Shown: one piece after another, positions 11,101 to 22,056 of the stretch
How the letters are laid out: every line of letters begins with the position of its first letter
Numbering within the stretch: the first letter of the stretch is position 1
Assembly: GCA_026874595.1 (NCBI GenBank)
Contig: CM049319.1
Span: 64,472,417 to 64,536,416 of the forward strand
DNA: 64,000 nt
Reading direction: 5' to 3'
Source: Sipunculus nudus
Taxonomy: Eukaryota; Annelida; Sipuncula; Golfingiida; Sipunculidae
The notes under the pieces: generated by a model
The model's input: only the letters and a program-made list of their open reading frames with translations
Database searches by the model: none
What the model was told of the DNA's origin: nothing
Program-made: the position numbers and the translations under genes

Positions 11101-14100
11101 ATCAGTTTTACATTTAAAACCCATTATCACACTTAAAGACTGCCTAATATCAAAATCACTGATCTGTTTTTGATTATATTTAATATAAATATTCCTCTAT
11201 ATAGTTGCGATGTATATGCCAGAAATGAGGTCAGTATTGGCCTGAACATAATGCATTTTGTAAAAAACCAGGAAAGATATTTACCCAATTCACATGATAA
11301 TTGTTGAAGCTTGAGACCTTTATGTACATAAGTTAAACACCATCATCTTGTAATACCACAAAATACTAGTATTTGTCTACCCCCTCTTTACCCCGAATCA
11401 TATTTTGTGATCATATAGTTATAACAGCTGAGCAGTGAGCACCATGACCCATGGGTCCCTTGTTTGTAATTGAAGTAAAGTGTACAGCTTCATCTACTAC
11501 CTCGGTGTCTTCCAAATATTAGTTCAATCAGTACTCTGCCGTCATTGGTCCTGATGTTTCTGATAAAGTGGTAAAGTGTGCTCTTCTTTGACCAGGAGTG
11601 ATGATGAGATTGAGACTAGGCATTCTGGGGGTGGCTGTGTCATCTCACAACCAAGCAGAGTTCGTCATGGGTGTTTCCCAACCAAAGCTGCTCTGAAGTC
11701 CTACCCAGCTGGTGTCCCCTCGGTCTCCTCCACACCATTACCGGGGCCAGGGTTTGACCTCCTGAGTGATATCATGCTGGGACAACAGATCCTCAGAATG
11801 AATAGCGAAGATATCACAATAAATAGAGATGGTAAGATATGCACTGTGAATCAAAAATATATCACAGTAATAGTAATCATAAGATTTATTTCATGAATTA
11901 TATATATCCCAGAAAATAGAGATGGATGTAACTTGTGTTAATAAGGAAAAAGGAAACCACAATAAATAGATATCTTCATAGGGTTAGGTATACACTGTGA
12001 AGTATAAAAACATCACAGTAAAAGGAAATGATTAGTTCCACTACATTTGTTAACAGTAGGTCACCCCTTGACTGAGCCAATAACCAGATAAACAGAAGGG
12101 CTGGCTAAACAAATGCTAAAAAGAAGCGCGTATGACGCCGCCCGTGGTTCTGTTAGTTTGTGTGTAGGTCACCCCTTGATAATCAGGCTTCCCCCCCCCC
12201 CCCCCTTTGGTTTTCACCTCTCTCTATGTTTTGTTCTTCCGGAGTAAATTGAATAGTAGTGTCAACAAACACAGTTGCACAGGCATCATGAGTGGTGGGC
12301 CTAAGGGGGGCTGTCTGACAAAATTTTAATCCATGCCGGGAAATGAGGTTTGGTGTTGTGGCTCAGTCAGGGGGTGGACCTAAATGCCAACTAACAGAAC
12401 TACATTTCATGGAGGAATGGTAAGATGTGTACATAGGTAATTATGACAAAATCATTTACCTGAGTAAATGGTGATGGTAAGATATGCATTATAAATTGTA
12501 AAGATATCACGGTAAAGATCATGGTATTGCAAGCACTGTGAATAGTAAAGCTATCACAGTAAATAGTGTTTGAAAGATTAGTGTTCTGAATTGTTGAGAT
12601 ATTACTATAAATAGAGATGGTAAGGTATGCATTAAGAAATACAGATTTATTACAAAAAAGAAATATTATAGACAGGCACTGAGATTTGTAAAAATATCAC
12701 CATAAATAGAGGTGACAAGATATCCATTATGAACTATGGAGATATCACAATAAAGAAACATGGTAAGACAAGTACTGTGAATTGTAAAGATAACTCCATA
12801 AATAGAGGTGACAAGATATCCATTTTGAACTATTCATTATGAACTATGGAGATATCACAATAAAGAAGCATGGTAAGACACGCACTGAGAATTGTAAAGA
12901 TAATTATCACAATAGATATAAATGTTAAGATAAGTACTGTTAATTGTAACAATATCACATTGAATGGAGACAGTATGATGAGTACTGCCACAGTGAATAG
13001 AGATGGTTGGATGTGCAGAGTGAAATTTTAAGGGTATCACAATAAATACAGAGGGTAAGATAAGATTTATTGAAACAATATTGTAGTGAATAGAAATAGT
13101 AAAGTAATGGATATTATAGTAATAGAAATTTCCAATAGAAAATTGTAACATTGGTTTCACATAGACAGAGCATTTAGGATGTATACTGTGAAATAATAGA
13201 ATGTCACAATGCCCAGAGATACTAAGATGTGTCTGTGAACTTAAAAGATAACCAATTAAATATTATTGTTAATTGTTTACTTTGAATTGTAAAAATGTCA
13301 CAACAAATAGAGAAGATTTAGATGTGCTTTGTGCATTATTATTGTCCTCTGTAAATAGACATGGTAAGATAATTTGTTTGGTGAATATATGTAAAACATG
13401 TAGAAATTAAATTGCTTCAGGGGAAAAGCTATTGGTGAATTTTTTTTTTCATTCATTAAACTTAAACTTTGCAAGGTAATCTTAAAGCAGCCTTACTTAC
13501 TTAACCCAGATGTCCAATTCAGCAAACTGCAAGCTTAGCTGTCACAGTGTGACTGATGTGTACAATATTTTATCCCACCCAATGCTGGCTAAACCCAGGA
13601 ACAAAGCTGAAACAAACAGCACTTGGATATTAAAAACTTGTACTAACAATATACATTTTTGTTTTTACATAGGTTCACTGCATCTTAGGAAATTGCCTCA
13701 AGAGACCAAAAGTAAATGCAGTCAGCCAAAAACCTCAAGCAGGACGGTATTTACAGGGCTGACATCAGATGGGAGAAGTCCATATCGAAGAGCAGCAGGG
13801 AGTGAGGGCAATGACAGTCCAGCAGAGACATCTGGTGGTGAACAAACAAACCAGAGAACTTCAGGGGACAATTCTAGTGACAACAGCAGCAGTCAAACTC
13901 AGGACGGGAACATTGCTGGAGCAGGGGATAGTGGCTCCCCCTGTGAAGGAGCTGGAGACACTAGTGGCCATTATGGTGGGGATGATATTGGAGGTGACAG
14001 TGGTTATAATATGGACAATACAACACAGGCAATAAGTGACAGTGTTGAAAATGAGAGCCAAAATTCACAAAATGCACAAAACTCTGACAATAGAACAGAT

Positions 14101-17100
14101 AGGACTGAATCTTCGGTTAGTTCTCCTGAAAACAAGGACGAGGATGAGTGTGTTGAAAATTCCAAAGAGGACAAATCTGACAATGAGCAAATGGTGGTAG
14201 ATTCCACCACAGGTAACGACCATAACACAGCAGAGACAAGCTCATTTGGTGGAGAAAATAATACATGTAATAATAACGATGTAAAAAATGATGCTGAAGT
14301 GGTGACAGGGTCAGCCAGTGTTCCTGGTGCTGCAGATGATGTTGGTGATGATTCTAATGACGTGATGGACACTTCTCAAAGCTACAGTCCAGATGCTGTC
14401 ACCTGCAGCCCTAAAGCAGCAGGCAATAGCACAGAAGCTGAAAGCTGCAACCCAGAAGCTGCAAGGGGTAGCCCCGGTGCTGTTGGTAATAGCACAGGTG
14501 CTGTAACTTGCATCCCAGATCATGGGAGACTAAGTCTAAGTGCTGAAGGCCATAGCCAAGATTTTAAACCAGACAGAGAGTTGCGAGAGCAGAGTCAGGA
14601 GAGTACAGACCATCCCCAAGAACCTGCTCAGTCCTCAGACACTTTAGACAAATCAAACGATTCAGAAAAAGGGATTTTTCCCACCGTTAATGTTCCAGAG
14701 AGAGAGAGTGATGGTGATGCAGAGGAAAATGATGAAGATCCTTCATGCACTGATGGTCAGACAAATGATTTATCACAGAATAATGACCATGATAACATTG
14801 ATTGTAATTTAAACAATGACAGTCAGGAAAATGCAAATACACTTGACTATGATAAATCGTCATTATCAGATGTTAACGAGTTGTCTGTGGCAACTGACCC
14901 CGAAGCAGCAGGAAATATCAGTGACTGTGAATTGGAAACACAAGAGAGTGCAGCAGCTAATGATAATGTTGATACTACATGTAATACAGGTGATGAAAAC
15001 AATGCTGAGGCTGGTGGGATGTCACATTATAATCCTTTTGAAGTTATTGTTATTAGTCCAAAAGCAATGGAAGGTTATGGTGAGGATGATGAAACTCAGG
15101 GTGAAATCTGGGGTGATGAGGGGATGGAGAGTGGTGAGATTCAAGAACAAGTGCCCATATCAGAACTGCCTCGCATACCAAAAATCAAGCGCAAACCTTC
15201 AGTTGAGGATGAGAACTCACAGCCAGGGGATGGGCTTCGTAGTGTGCTAAGTCGTATAGGAACTGAAAGTAAAAAGGACAATTATCCCAAATGGGAAAAG
15301 CGTGAAAAACGGGAGAAAGAGGAATCACGATCGGAGCCCGAACGTAACCAGTCTGAGCCAGATAAAAATTCAAAATATACACGTGAAGATAGGGAAAGTT
15401 ACTCAAGAGATGACCGAGAAGGGTATGGAAGAGATGACCGAGAAGGGTATGGAAGAGAGGACCGAGATTCGTTTGGTAGAGATGACCGGGAAGAAGACCG
15501 AGACAGGAGGCGAGATAGACAAAGCAAAAGAAGAAGGCGAAGCAGGTCGCGTGAGAAAGACCGTCGCAGGTCACGATCTCGGGATAGAGATCGTAAATAT
15601 AGAAGGTCAAGAGAAAGAGATAGATCATCGAGGGACCATTCACCTGGCAGGGATTATGATAGGCACCGTCGGAGAAGGGATCGCAGCAGAGATCGATATT
15701 TTCGCAGACGGTCGAGATCAGCTAGTCCCAGGCGAGACAGGAAGTATGGGTATGATAGAGAATCAAGCCGTCATAGCACGGAAGATCCACCAGAAAGAAT
15801 ACAAAAAGGAAATGATGAGTTTAAGGGCACAGTAAGAATGTTTAGTCAGTCACTGAAAGAAGCATCAGATAGCGATAAAGATAAGCGGCAAAGGTTAAAA
15901 CGTAGCCCCCGTGGTGATTTAGATGAAGCAAAACCAGCCAAACAGTTCCATATGACATTGAAAATGGTACCACCAGATGAGGTTATCGAATTGGACAATA
16001 CTGATGAGGAAGAGGAAGAGGAGGTAAACAATGCACAGCCTGAACAGCCAGAACAGCCAGAGGAAGAGACAAAACCAGAGCCTCCGCTACCGAGCGTAGC
16101 ACCTGCTCCCCCAAAACCGGAGCCGGTGCCTCTGATGGAGCAAGATATCCCACCACCGAGGTCGGCTCAGCCAGGTTTGTCTGAAGATGTGTACGATCCA
16201 TCTCAGCCTACTGGGTCAGAGTCACCAACACTGCCAGAGCTCAATACCGCTGAAGTCCGACCACTAAACATGTTGCAAGAAATCCAGTTTCCAAGATCTC
16301 AGGAACTTTTACCACCTGTAACTTCAGGGATTCAAGGGGTAGAGGGTGCAAATGTCATCCTACCAAACTTGGGCGGAATGGTACGGATGATACCAGCTGG
16401 TATGCGGCCTCATCCAATGTTGATGAACCCCATGATGATGGGGAGTCATCTGAGAGGGCTGCAGAGGTTCCCGCCCGGTTTTCCTCATCCACCAATGCAT
16501 ATGCTCAGAAACCGTTTCCCAGAGGTACAGAATGGTGTTCCACTTCAACCAGGGAGGTTGCCGTTCCCGCAGGGGTCATTGCCACCGGGTATGACCCCTG
16601 GGCTGATGGAGGTTCCACCGCCCCCAGGACCCCCGGGTCCTCTACAAGGGCAGCAGCTACCACCCAGACCACCCCCAGGACCCCCTCCTCGACTGCCTGC
16701 TGACCTACAGTTTAACATGGAACAGCCACCTCCGCCCCTTCCTCAAAAAGCTGATCTGAACAACATATCATCTCTTTTGAATGTCCAAGGCAAGCTAGCA
16801 CACTTAATAAGACCACCCATCTCTGAGCCGCCACAGTCAGAAAACATGATGGTGAAACAAGACGAGCAGCTATTTAAAGTACCTCTTCCCCCACCCCCAT
16901 TGATTCAGCAACCCCAAGCCAAAATGTTACCCAACAAAGACACCTCTAACGGGCCTCGGGTATCAGCTGGGCCGGGATCGGTCAACAGCTCAGAAGTCAT
17001 GGAGGTGGTAGACATGGACGTAGCTTCACCACTTGAAGACGATGATATGGGTATATCATTCTCACCACCCCCAGAGAAGGATGAACCCACAACGGCAGGC

Positions 17101-18439
17101 AAGGGGGTTTCAGAGGGGAATTCTGGTAAAACTGGCGAAGATTCATCTATGAAACAAGATGATATCCCAGCGTCAGCTGTTGAATTGGACATGCAGTCCA
17201 AGGTACTGAATGACGGGGTAATTGCGCTTAGTATCAGTTATTGGAAATAACAGCTTTGTAGAGTTATTGTAATTATATATTTCTTAAGAATTCCGGAGAT
17301 AATGTGCTTATTAACAGTTATTGGAAATAACAGCTTTGTAAAGTTATTGTAATTATATATTTCTTATGAATTCCGGAGTATATGTGCTAAGTAACAGTAA
17401 TTAAAAATAACAGCTTTGAAAAGTGATAGTAATTAAACATTCCTGAAAAATAATTGACTGGCAATAAGCATAGAAAGTAATGGCTAAAAGATAATTGCTT
17501 CTATCATTTGCTACAATACTTTCACTACATGATGAATCAGAAAATTATTGAGATGCAAGGTTGATTCCATAACACACCACCATATGTAAGGAATGGTTCA
17601 TTAATGAATTTAACTTGATATCTTAATTTGTGCTTGTTTTCCTTTTCACATAACAATTTCTTAGCAAGGTTTTTCTATCGTTTCAGTATATTAAGAAACT
17701 AAACCGACAAGAACGCGTGGTGGAGGAGGTTAAACTGGCCATCAAGCCTCACTACAACAAGGGTCGCATCAACAAAGAAGAATATAAAGAAATAATGAGA
17801 AAAGCAGTGCCTAGGGTAAGTAACAGTCATATTCCATAGGGCGATCTCATATTTTAGGTCAAATTAGAAAGGGAAATAAAATGTAAATTCCTCTGCCAAT
17901 GTAGATGCATGAGGTTGTATTTTCAGCCATCTGTTGGTTTATCTGCAAGTTTAATTTTTTTTTTTTTTTTGGTTTTGTAAATTTGACCTACTTATCCAGC
18001 ACACTGAGATCATTGGCTTGTCTTGTTTGATTTTCCGAAAGTGTATGTGAAATTTAGAGTTATCTAAGGAGGGTCTCTGAGTAGGAAAGATTTTAGAATT
18101 ACATCTGCTTCCTATTTTGTAACTGTAGTCATAACAGATCAATTCATTTCAATTGATATACATTTTCATAATGTGTAGATAGACACACAAATTGACTATG
18201 GTACAAATATGAAGATAATAATATAATATATAATATATTTTAATATTAATAATTAATAATATATTTAATTACAGATCTGCCACAGTAAGAGCGGTGACAT
18301 TAATCCAGTCAGGATCCGCAAGTATGTTGAAGCGTGTGTGGAAAAAGCAAGGCAGCAGCGAAAATGGGAAGCCAAGAAGGAGGGAAGTAGTGCCAGTAAC
18401 AGTGGGAAAACATCAAAGAAAATCTCGGGGAAAGTCTAG
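5075..18439 (+). CDS. PHRF1: PHRF1 orthologue: PHD and RING finger domain protein 1 (12 coding exons)
   Basis: Spliced CDS: 5075-5216, 5792-5908, 6554-6666, 7323-7406, 8204-8322, 8639-8903, 9668-9850, 10510-10721, 11596-11831, 13673-17202, 17687-17815, 18275-18439. All introns are GT-AG and all phases agree, giving 1,764 residues (human about 1,650). Order: acidic N-terminus (1-86), C3HC4 RING (about 92-132), C4HC3 PHD finger (171-215), basic Lys/Arg stretch from exon 7, a long disordered Ser/Asp/Glu region, RS/RD-rich segment (about 1100-1186), proline-rich tract, and a C-terminal SRI-like helical domain (about 1668-1722). Vertebrate-like signatures [10 protein letters not shown] (about 985), [10 protein letters not shown] (about 1330) and ELDPY confirm the family. 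Known family role: nuclear E3 ubiquitin ligase (TGIF in TGF-beta signalling), reader of methylated H3, binder of the phosphorylated RNA polymerase II tail. The ATG is the first in its exon and precedes the acidic region typical of the family. Confidence 0.95.
5792..5908 (+). CDS. PHRF1: PHRF1 coding exon 2 (poly-acidic)
   Basis: The acceptor is TTGTTACAG and the donor GATA/GTTAGT. It encodes an almost pure Glu/Asp run followed by [17 protein letters not shown], comparable with the acidic linker before the RING in vertebrate PHRF1. Confidence 0.88.
6554..6666 (+). CDS. PHRF1: PHRF1 coding exon 3 (RING finger, first half)
   Basis: Encodes CPVC, then CDHTFCLEC and ILEWSK: the first, second and third metal-ligand pairs of a C3HC4 RING. 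The acceptor is TTCCAG/GTG and the donor AAG/GTGATT, phase 0. Confidence 0.95.
7323..7406 (+). CDS. PHRF1: PHRF1 coding exon 4 (RING finger, last cysteine pair)
   Basis: 28 codons starting [12 protein letters not shown]. The CPVD motif takes the position of the last CPxC pair of the RING; vertebrate PHRF1 also has CPVD here, so this is a family trait and not a mutation. Donor AGG/GTATGT, phase 0. Confidence 0.93.
8142..8201 (+). repeat. (TA)n(TG)n microsatellite at a 3' splice site
   Basis: About 21 TA units (8142-8184), TTATA, then six TG units run directly into the TAG acceptor of PHRF1 coding exon 5. No ordinary pyrimidine tract is present between the repeat and the exon. Confidence 0.85.
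8204..8322 (+). CDS. PHRF1: PHRF1 coding exon 5 (PHD finger, first half)
   Basis: Encodes IPVEDRQQ, an acidic linker, then [20 protein letters not shown], the first four ligands of the PHD finger. The acceptor lies directly behind a (TA)n(TG)n microsatellite. The donor GG/GTATGT leaves two bases that complete Gly192 with the next exon. Confidence 0.94.
8639..8903 (+). CDS. PHRF1: PHRF1 coding exon 6 (PHD finger, second half)
   Basis: Continues [20 protein letters not shown] and PDC, the His and last Cys ligands of the C4HC3 PHD. An arginine-rich helix follows ([16 protein letters not shown]) with ARTxxSERV as in vertebrates. Donor GAG/GTGAGT, phase 0. Confidence 0.95.
9668..9850 (+). CDS. 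PHRF1: PHRF1 coding exon 7 (basic Lys/Arg tract)
   Basis: After [11 protein letters not shown] the exon encodes [20 protein letters not shown] and further Lys/Arg repeats, a likely nuclear localisation or nucleic-acid-binding segment matching the basic stretch after the PHD in vertebrate PHRF1. The donor is GTTGGT, weaker than the others. Phase 0. Confidence 0.9.
10510..10721 (+). CDS. PHRF1: PHRF1 coding exon 8
   Basis: Encodes [12 protein letters not shown] and ends in [20 protein letters not shown], a block closely matching the vertebrate segment with RADIGAASLSLFG and ELDPF. The acceptor is CTCTTCCAG and the donor GG/GTATGT, leaving two bases. Confidence 0.94.
10990..11464 (+). repeat. 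5'-truncated copy of a dispersed repeat (family of 53293-55683)
   Basis: In PHRF1 intron 8. It shares long matches with the element at 53293-55683 ('actgcctaatatcaaaa', 'aaatattcctctatatagtt', 'atgccagaaa') and ends with the same 3' terminus, ACAGCTGAGC... followed by CATGACCCATGGGTCCCTTG. The 5' head with the GTCC repeats is missing. Confidence 0.6.
11596..11831 (+). CDS. PHRF1: PHRF1 coding exon 9
   Basis: Starts after TTTGACCAG and encodes SDDEIETRH, a middle section with [16 protein letters not shown], and EDITINRDG at the end (vertebrate counterpart DVIIHRDG). The donor is GATG/GTAAGA, phase 1. This exon end is the source of the decayed tandem repeat in the next intron. Confidence 0.93.
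11832..13400 (+). repeat. Decayed tandem repeat derived from the PHRF1 exon 9/intron junction
   Basis: The unit is about 48 bp and reads roughly GATATCACAATAAATAGAG, ATGGTAAGATATGCACTGTG, AATTGTAAA. The first copy is the true end of exon 9 plus its donor. Degenerate copies fill most of the intron; ATGGTAAG-like donor copies begin at 12420, 12477, 12620, 12763, 12873, 13055 and 13364, with spacings near multiples of the unit. A separate 350-bp insertion interrupts it at 12049-12398. Confidence 0.65.
12049..12398. mobile_element. 350-bp hAT-like MITE
   Basis: Flanked by direct repeats ACTACATTT at 12040-12048 and 12399-12407, the expected size for an 8-9 bp target duplication. The ends are inverted relatives: GTTAACAGTAGGTCACCCC with CTTGACTGAGCCA on the left, and on the opposite strand TCTGTTAG... 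with GGTCCACCCCCTGACTGAG on the right. It contains a C-run near 12191-12206 and no ORF. Confidence 0.55.
13673..17202 (+). CDS. PHRF1: PHRF1 coding exon 10 (3.5-kb disordered, RS-rich exon)
   Basis: A single 3,530-base exon encoding about 1,176 residues. Order: Ser/Asp/Glu/Asn-rich disordered part, conserved [10 protein letters not shown], charged segment with [11 protein letters not shown] repeats, RS/RD-rich SR-like region (about 15499-15760), conserved [10 protein letters not shown], then Met/Pro-rich tracts. The frame is open upstream to 13510, but the acceptor TTTTTACATAG at 13672 fits the phase-1 donor of the previous exon (Gly codon split). At the end CCAAG/GTACTG is used; reading on gives only 15 more codons to a TAA at 17248-17250. 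Confidence 0.93.
17235..17450 (+). repeat. Three 80-bp tandem repeats in PHRF1 intron 10
   Basis: Copies begin at 17235, 17315 and 17395, exactly 80 bp apart (CAGTTATTGGAAATAACAGC ... AATTCCGGAG). The third copy is more diverged. The array starts inside the read-through tail after the donor at 17203. Confidence 0.8.
17687..17815 (+). CDS. PHRF1: PHRF1 coding exon 11 (SRI-like domain, first half)
   Basis: Encodes [20 protein letters not shown], then [20 protein letters not shown]. This helical segment is nearly identical in pattern to the vertebrate PHRF1 C-terminus and to Set2-Rpb1-interacting domains that bind phosphorylated RNA polymerase II repeats. Phase 0, donor AGG/GTAAGT. Confidence 0.95.
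18275..18439 (+). CDS. PHRF1: PHRF1 coding exon 12 (SRI-like domain end and stop)
   Basis: Encodes [20 protein letters not shown], matching the conserved ICHSKSGEINPVK block, then a Lys/Ser-rich tail and TAG at 18437-18439. The acceptor is TTAATTACAG in a very AT-rich context. Confidence 0.94.
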   Translation: MCHSKSGDINPVRIRKYVEACVEKARQQRKWEAKKEGSSASNSGKTSKKISGKV

Positions 18440-19755
18440 GAGAATGTGTGTGTCGTTAACAAACTGGACAGCAGCATTTCATTACATCACCCAGGGAGGA
18501 AATTGTGGTCACAGATAATTCATCAGTTGACCAGACCTCCCATGTTAATAGGTGGCATTTATGTGATGGGGCACCAGGTATGCATTCCAACTAGCATGCT
18601 CCAAAAAGTACAGCATTATGCAGGAGTCCCAGCGGAAAATATTTTTAAAAAAAATGAACAGGGTGCCAGTCTATGGTAGAGTATGGTGGGATACTGAGGT
18701 GGAAGTGTGGCATGCTGGGACACTGCCCTTTGAAGTGTTGCATGCTGAGATTCTGCTCTTGAAGCATTAATGCATGCTGGGATACTGCCTTGTGTAGTGT
18801 TATAGGCTGCTGTGATACTGCCCTTCACATACCAGGGCATCATGGGATATTGTCTTGGAAGTGCATTCTGGGATATTGTCATGGCATTCTTGGATACTGT
18901 CATGGAAGTGCCACAGTATTCCGGGATAAAAACAGAAAGGCAGGGTTAGCTGACAGGTGATAGACCTCACAATCAAACAATATCAGGCAACTTTGTTCCC
19001 ACAGATGATTCTGACTGTTGCAGCAGGAAATCCATTTCAGTGGGGGCAATCAGGCAGTGGGTCAGAAACGGTGGTAGAATTTAAGTGAGACTGGTTTATA
19101 GAAAAACCTTGAAAATGGAAACTGACAGTTGATGCTGCAGGCTGATCTTCAGTGGCGACCCCTGGTGATCTATGCTTTAGTGTACAATTTTCTGTATACT
19201 CCCAGTGCATACATAACACGTGTTCAGTGAGTGTTTTACAGTTTCATTTAACAATCCAGTTGTGCTGTGATAGTGCATTTTGTTTAGATATATATGTCCT
19301 CACATGAAGTAGGTGATCATACACACTGATGTTCCCAATCAACCATAATTGGGAAACAAAATCTTTATTGTATATTATATTTGAAACATCTGGTTATGTA
19401 CTATATCAGGAAATTTATTGCTGGTCTTCATTTCTATTGAAGCTATTATCTCGCACAGATTGACAAAATTGTCCATGTAAATCAGCTGAAAATTATAATT
19501 TTCTTATGAATATCAGTTTTAAAGTAAAAATAGATAACAATAAAATATGAGGTAGGTTCATTATTTGGAGGAATTTATAGAATATCCAGGTGGAACAACT
19601 AGGTAATGAATTTGATTTCTGTGACATATTTAGGCTATCTATTTTTGTATGAAAATATAAACACCACAAAATGAGTTACAGTGTTTTCATATTTGTGGTT
19701 AAAGAAAATTCTTTCTTCAAAGCATGGTGAACAGTTCTGATGAGTTTGGGACTTA

Positions 19756-19892
<137 letters not shown>

Positions 19893-20444
19893 ATAAAACA
19901 TATTCATATATGTATGGGAAAGGTGAGATATATGGTGCAATTGCAGGAAGAAATCCTCTTGTCACCTTTGACCCCTTGACCTTCACCTCTGTCACCTTGA
20001 CCTTTTCCAGGCAGCATTGATTGCAAGCTTGAGGCTGATATACTGATAGGTTCCACTCGTAGGACGACAAATGTGAATAGCTAGTTATATTTGATACACA
20101 CACACACTTCTTAGTAATTTATCGTGTATATAAAACGTATCAGGTTTACCATGTGTCATTTGTTGCTCATGTATGGCTTTCTTTTCTTTGGCCTTGGTTT
20201 GAATATAATCTTGGTCAACAGTAAGCCTGTAGCTATGCAAATAAAATTTAAACAGGCTTGATTATATGAATATCACATACTAATATATATAAATATATAT
20301 ATATACCAACCAGTGTTTGTATATATCTCGTGTGCATAAAAAAATACTTTTGTTTGTGTACTCTGTATTATAAAAGTTTACTTGTAATCATCATGTGCTT
20401 AATTAGCTAAACTGTTGACTCTTCTATGAAGTGTGTATGGATAG

Positions 20445-20450
20445 AATAAA
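20445..20450 (+). terminator. Candidate polyadenylation signal AATAAA
   Basis: The last AATAAA after the PHRF1 stop before the repeat-rich block begins at 20592. It is followed by a T-rich stretch at 20455-20495. The alternatives at 19539 and 20240 cannot be excluded. Confidence 0.35.
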
Positions 20451-20591
20451 ACCAGTTTTTGAAAGTCTTGAAGTTCTGAAGTTTTTCCAGTTTTAGGTAT
20501 ATATCGTGTACTGAACAAGCTGCTAAGGTCCAAGAGATTTTAGTGGTGCAAATTGAACCAGTTTAATATAATTTAGGTAATTAATCAGGTA

Positions 20592-21368
20592 TTTTAGCTC
20601 GGCTAAGTCATCTGAGCTATAGGGGTCACACTTTGTCCGTTGGCCGGCCATTAACGGAGTACAAATTGAAACCGTCAGACCAATAAATTTTCACCTATAC
20701 AACCATGCAAATCTCCTTTGAAACCCTTCGGCCATGGTGACCCATAATCTGTGTGCTTCGGGCCATAAACATGATTTTGAGCAGTCAGAAAGGGCACAAA
20801 TGGTATCCATCAGACCTAGAATATTCTAACTGAACGTTCAGGGAGGTCCTGGGCAAATGTCCTCGGACAACTAGGTTATGGTGACTTGTGACATTTTGCC
20901 GAAAACATGGATTTTAGCAGCCAGACAGGAAACAAATTGTTTCTGTAAGCCCTCGAATCTTGTGACGCAAAATTCATGTAGGCTCTGAAAACATCTGCTT
21001 GAAACCTTATACTAGGCCATGGTAACCTATATTTTGTAAACTACAGGCGTAAAACATGATTTGAGCACCCTGAACATTAGATGGCCCAAAGTGAATGCAT
21101 ATAAGGCCTAGAACCTTCCAATGCAACAACCAGAGAGGCCCTTGAAAAATCTCCGTTGAAACCCTAAATTCGGTCATTGGGGACCAATATTTTGAGAGCT
21201 ACTGGCCAAAGATTGTATCCAACAGTCCTAGAATCTTCTAACATAAGATCTATGTAGGTTCTGAAAAAATCACCTTGGAAACCTAAAATTAGGTCATGGT
21301 GACCTATATTTTGCGTGCTGTACCAAAAACGATTTTGTGCACCCGGACAAACTACCTATTTTAGCCAT
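20592..21368 (+). repeat. About 140-bp tandem array with GCTC...CTGAGCT head (left part)
   Basis: Starts with a diverged copy of the family head (TTTTAGCTCGG ... GTCATCTGAGCTATA ... TTTGTCCG). Units of about 120-150 bp follow, each with 'cctagaat.ttctaac', 'ggaaaccctaaattagg' and 'gtcatggtgacctatatttt'. The same units resume at 29393, so the 8-kb segment in between appears to be inserted. Confidence 0.6.
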
Positions 21369-21400
21369 AAGCGCATATATGCGGGGAACTGTCGGTTTTC

Positions 21401-22056
21401 CAGACTTATCCCTGGGATTCTTTGCTACCATTGCGCATAGCCCGGCACAACGCGCACTCAGCTTCCACTCACTTTGCTACCATTCTGCTCTCAGCGGCTA
21501 TTCAGCGCAAAGTGCGCGGTAGCAAATGGCAGTCGCACGGTAGCATTTGCTACTCTTGTGCATAGCTTGCAGTAGTCATATTAAGCTGCGATCGCAATGC
21601 GCAATGTGCGCGGTAGCAAAAAGACCTGCGCGGTCGCAAGTTACTGTCCACTGCGACCGCAATGGGGACTAAGAATTTGCGATCGCAAAATCTGCTACTG
21701 TTGACGTAGTGCAAGTCTTTGCTGCCAGAGGTCGCTCGGACAGGAACACTCAAAGCAATATGCGCGGTAGCAATTAACAGTCGCAAAGTAGCAAACAGAT
21801 ATGCGCGGTAGCAAATGCCTTTGGTCATATTAAGCTGTGATCGCAGTGCGCATTTCACCGAAAACTCTACTAACCGTTCATATGTATATGGCGTAATTTA
21901 TTCTTCATTTAACAAGATGCCCGCTCAAACATTGTATAGAAGCATGTGTGTAGGAAATTTATTTAAGTTGAAAGGATTGTATAATAATATACTGAGTAAA
22001 CACCATATATTAAGCTATGTAATGTCAACGAGTCGTAATATTATGACTGTTTATAA
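21401..22056. repeat. Subterminal zone with GCGCGGTAGCAAAT motifs
   Basis: Between 21470 and 21850, many copies of GCGCGGTAGCAA, GCGATCGCAA and related words appear on both strands, e.g. at about 21514, 21609 and 21758. The word 'ggtagcaaat' is shared with every unit of the satellite at the opposite end of the segment. Subterminal motif clusters are where many DNA-transposon transposases bind. No gene is seen. Confidence 0.5.

Noticed and set aside
13510-13672. Upstream extension of the large PHRF1 exon to an ATG at 13510
   Set aside because: The frame is open by chance; an acceptor at 13672 joins exon 9 in the correct phase and yields the conserved RDG/SL junction.
15185-15643. 152-residue minus-strand ORF and other overlapping ORFs inside PHRF1 exon 10
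   Set aside because: Shadows of the highly biased Ser/Asp/Arg-rich coding exon; no homology signature.
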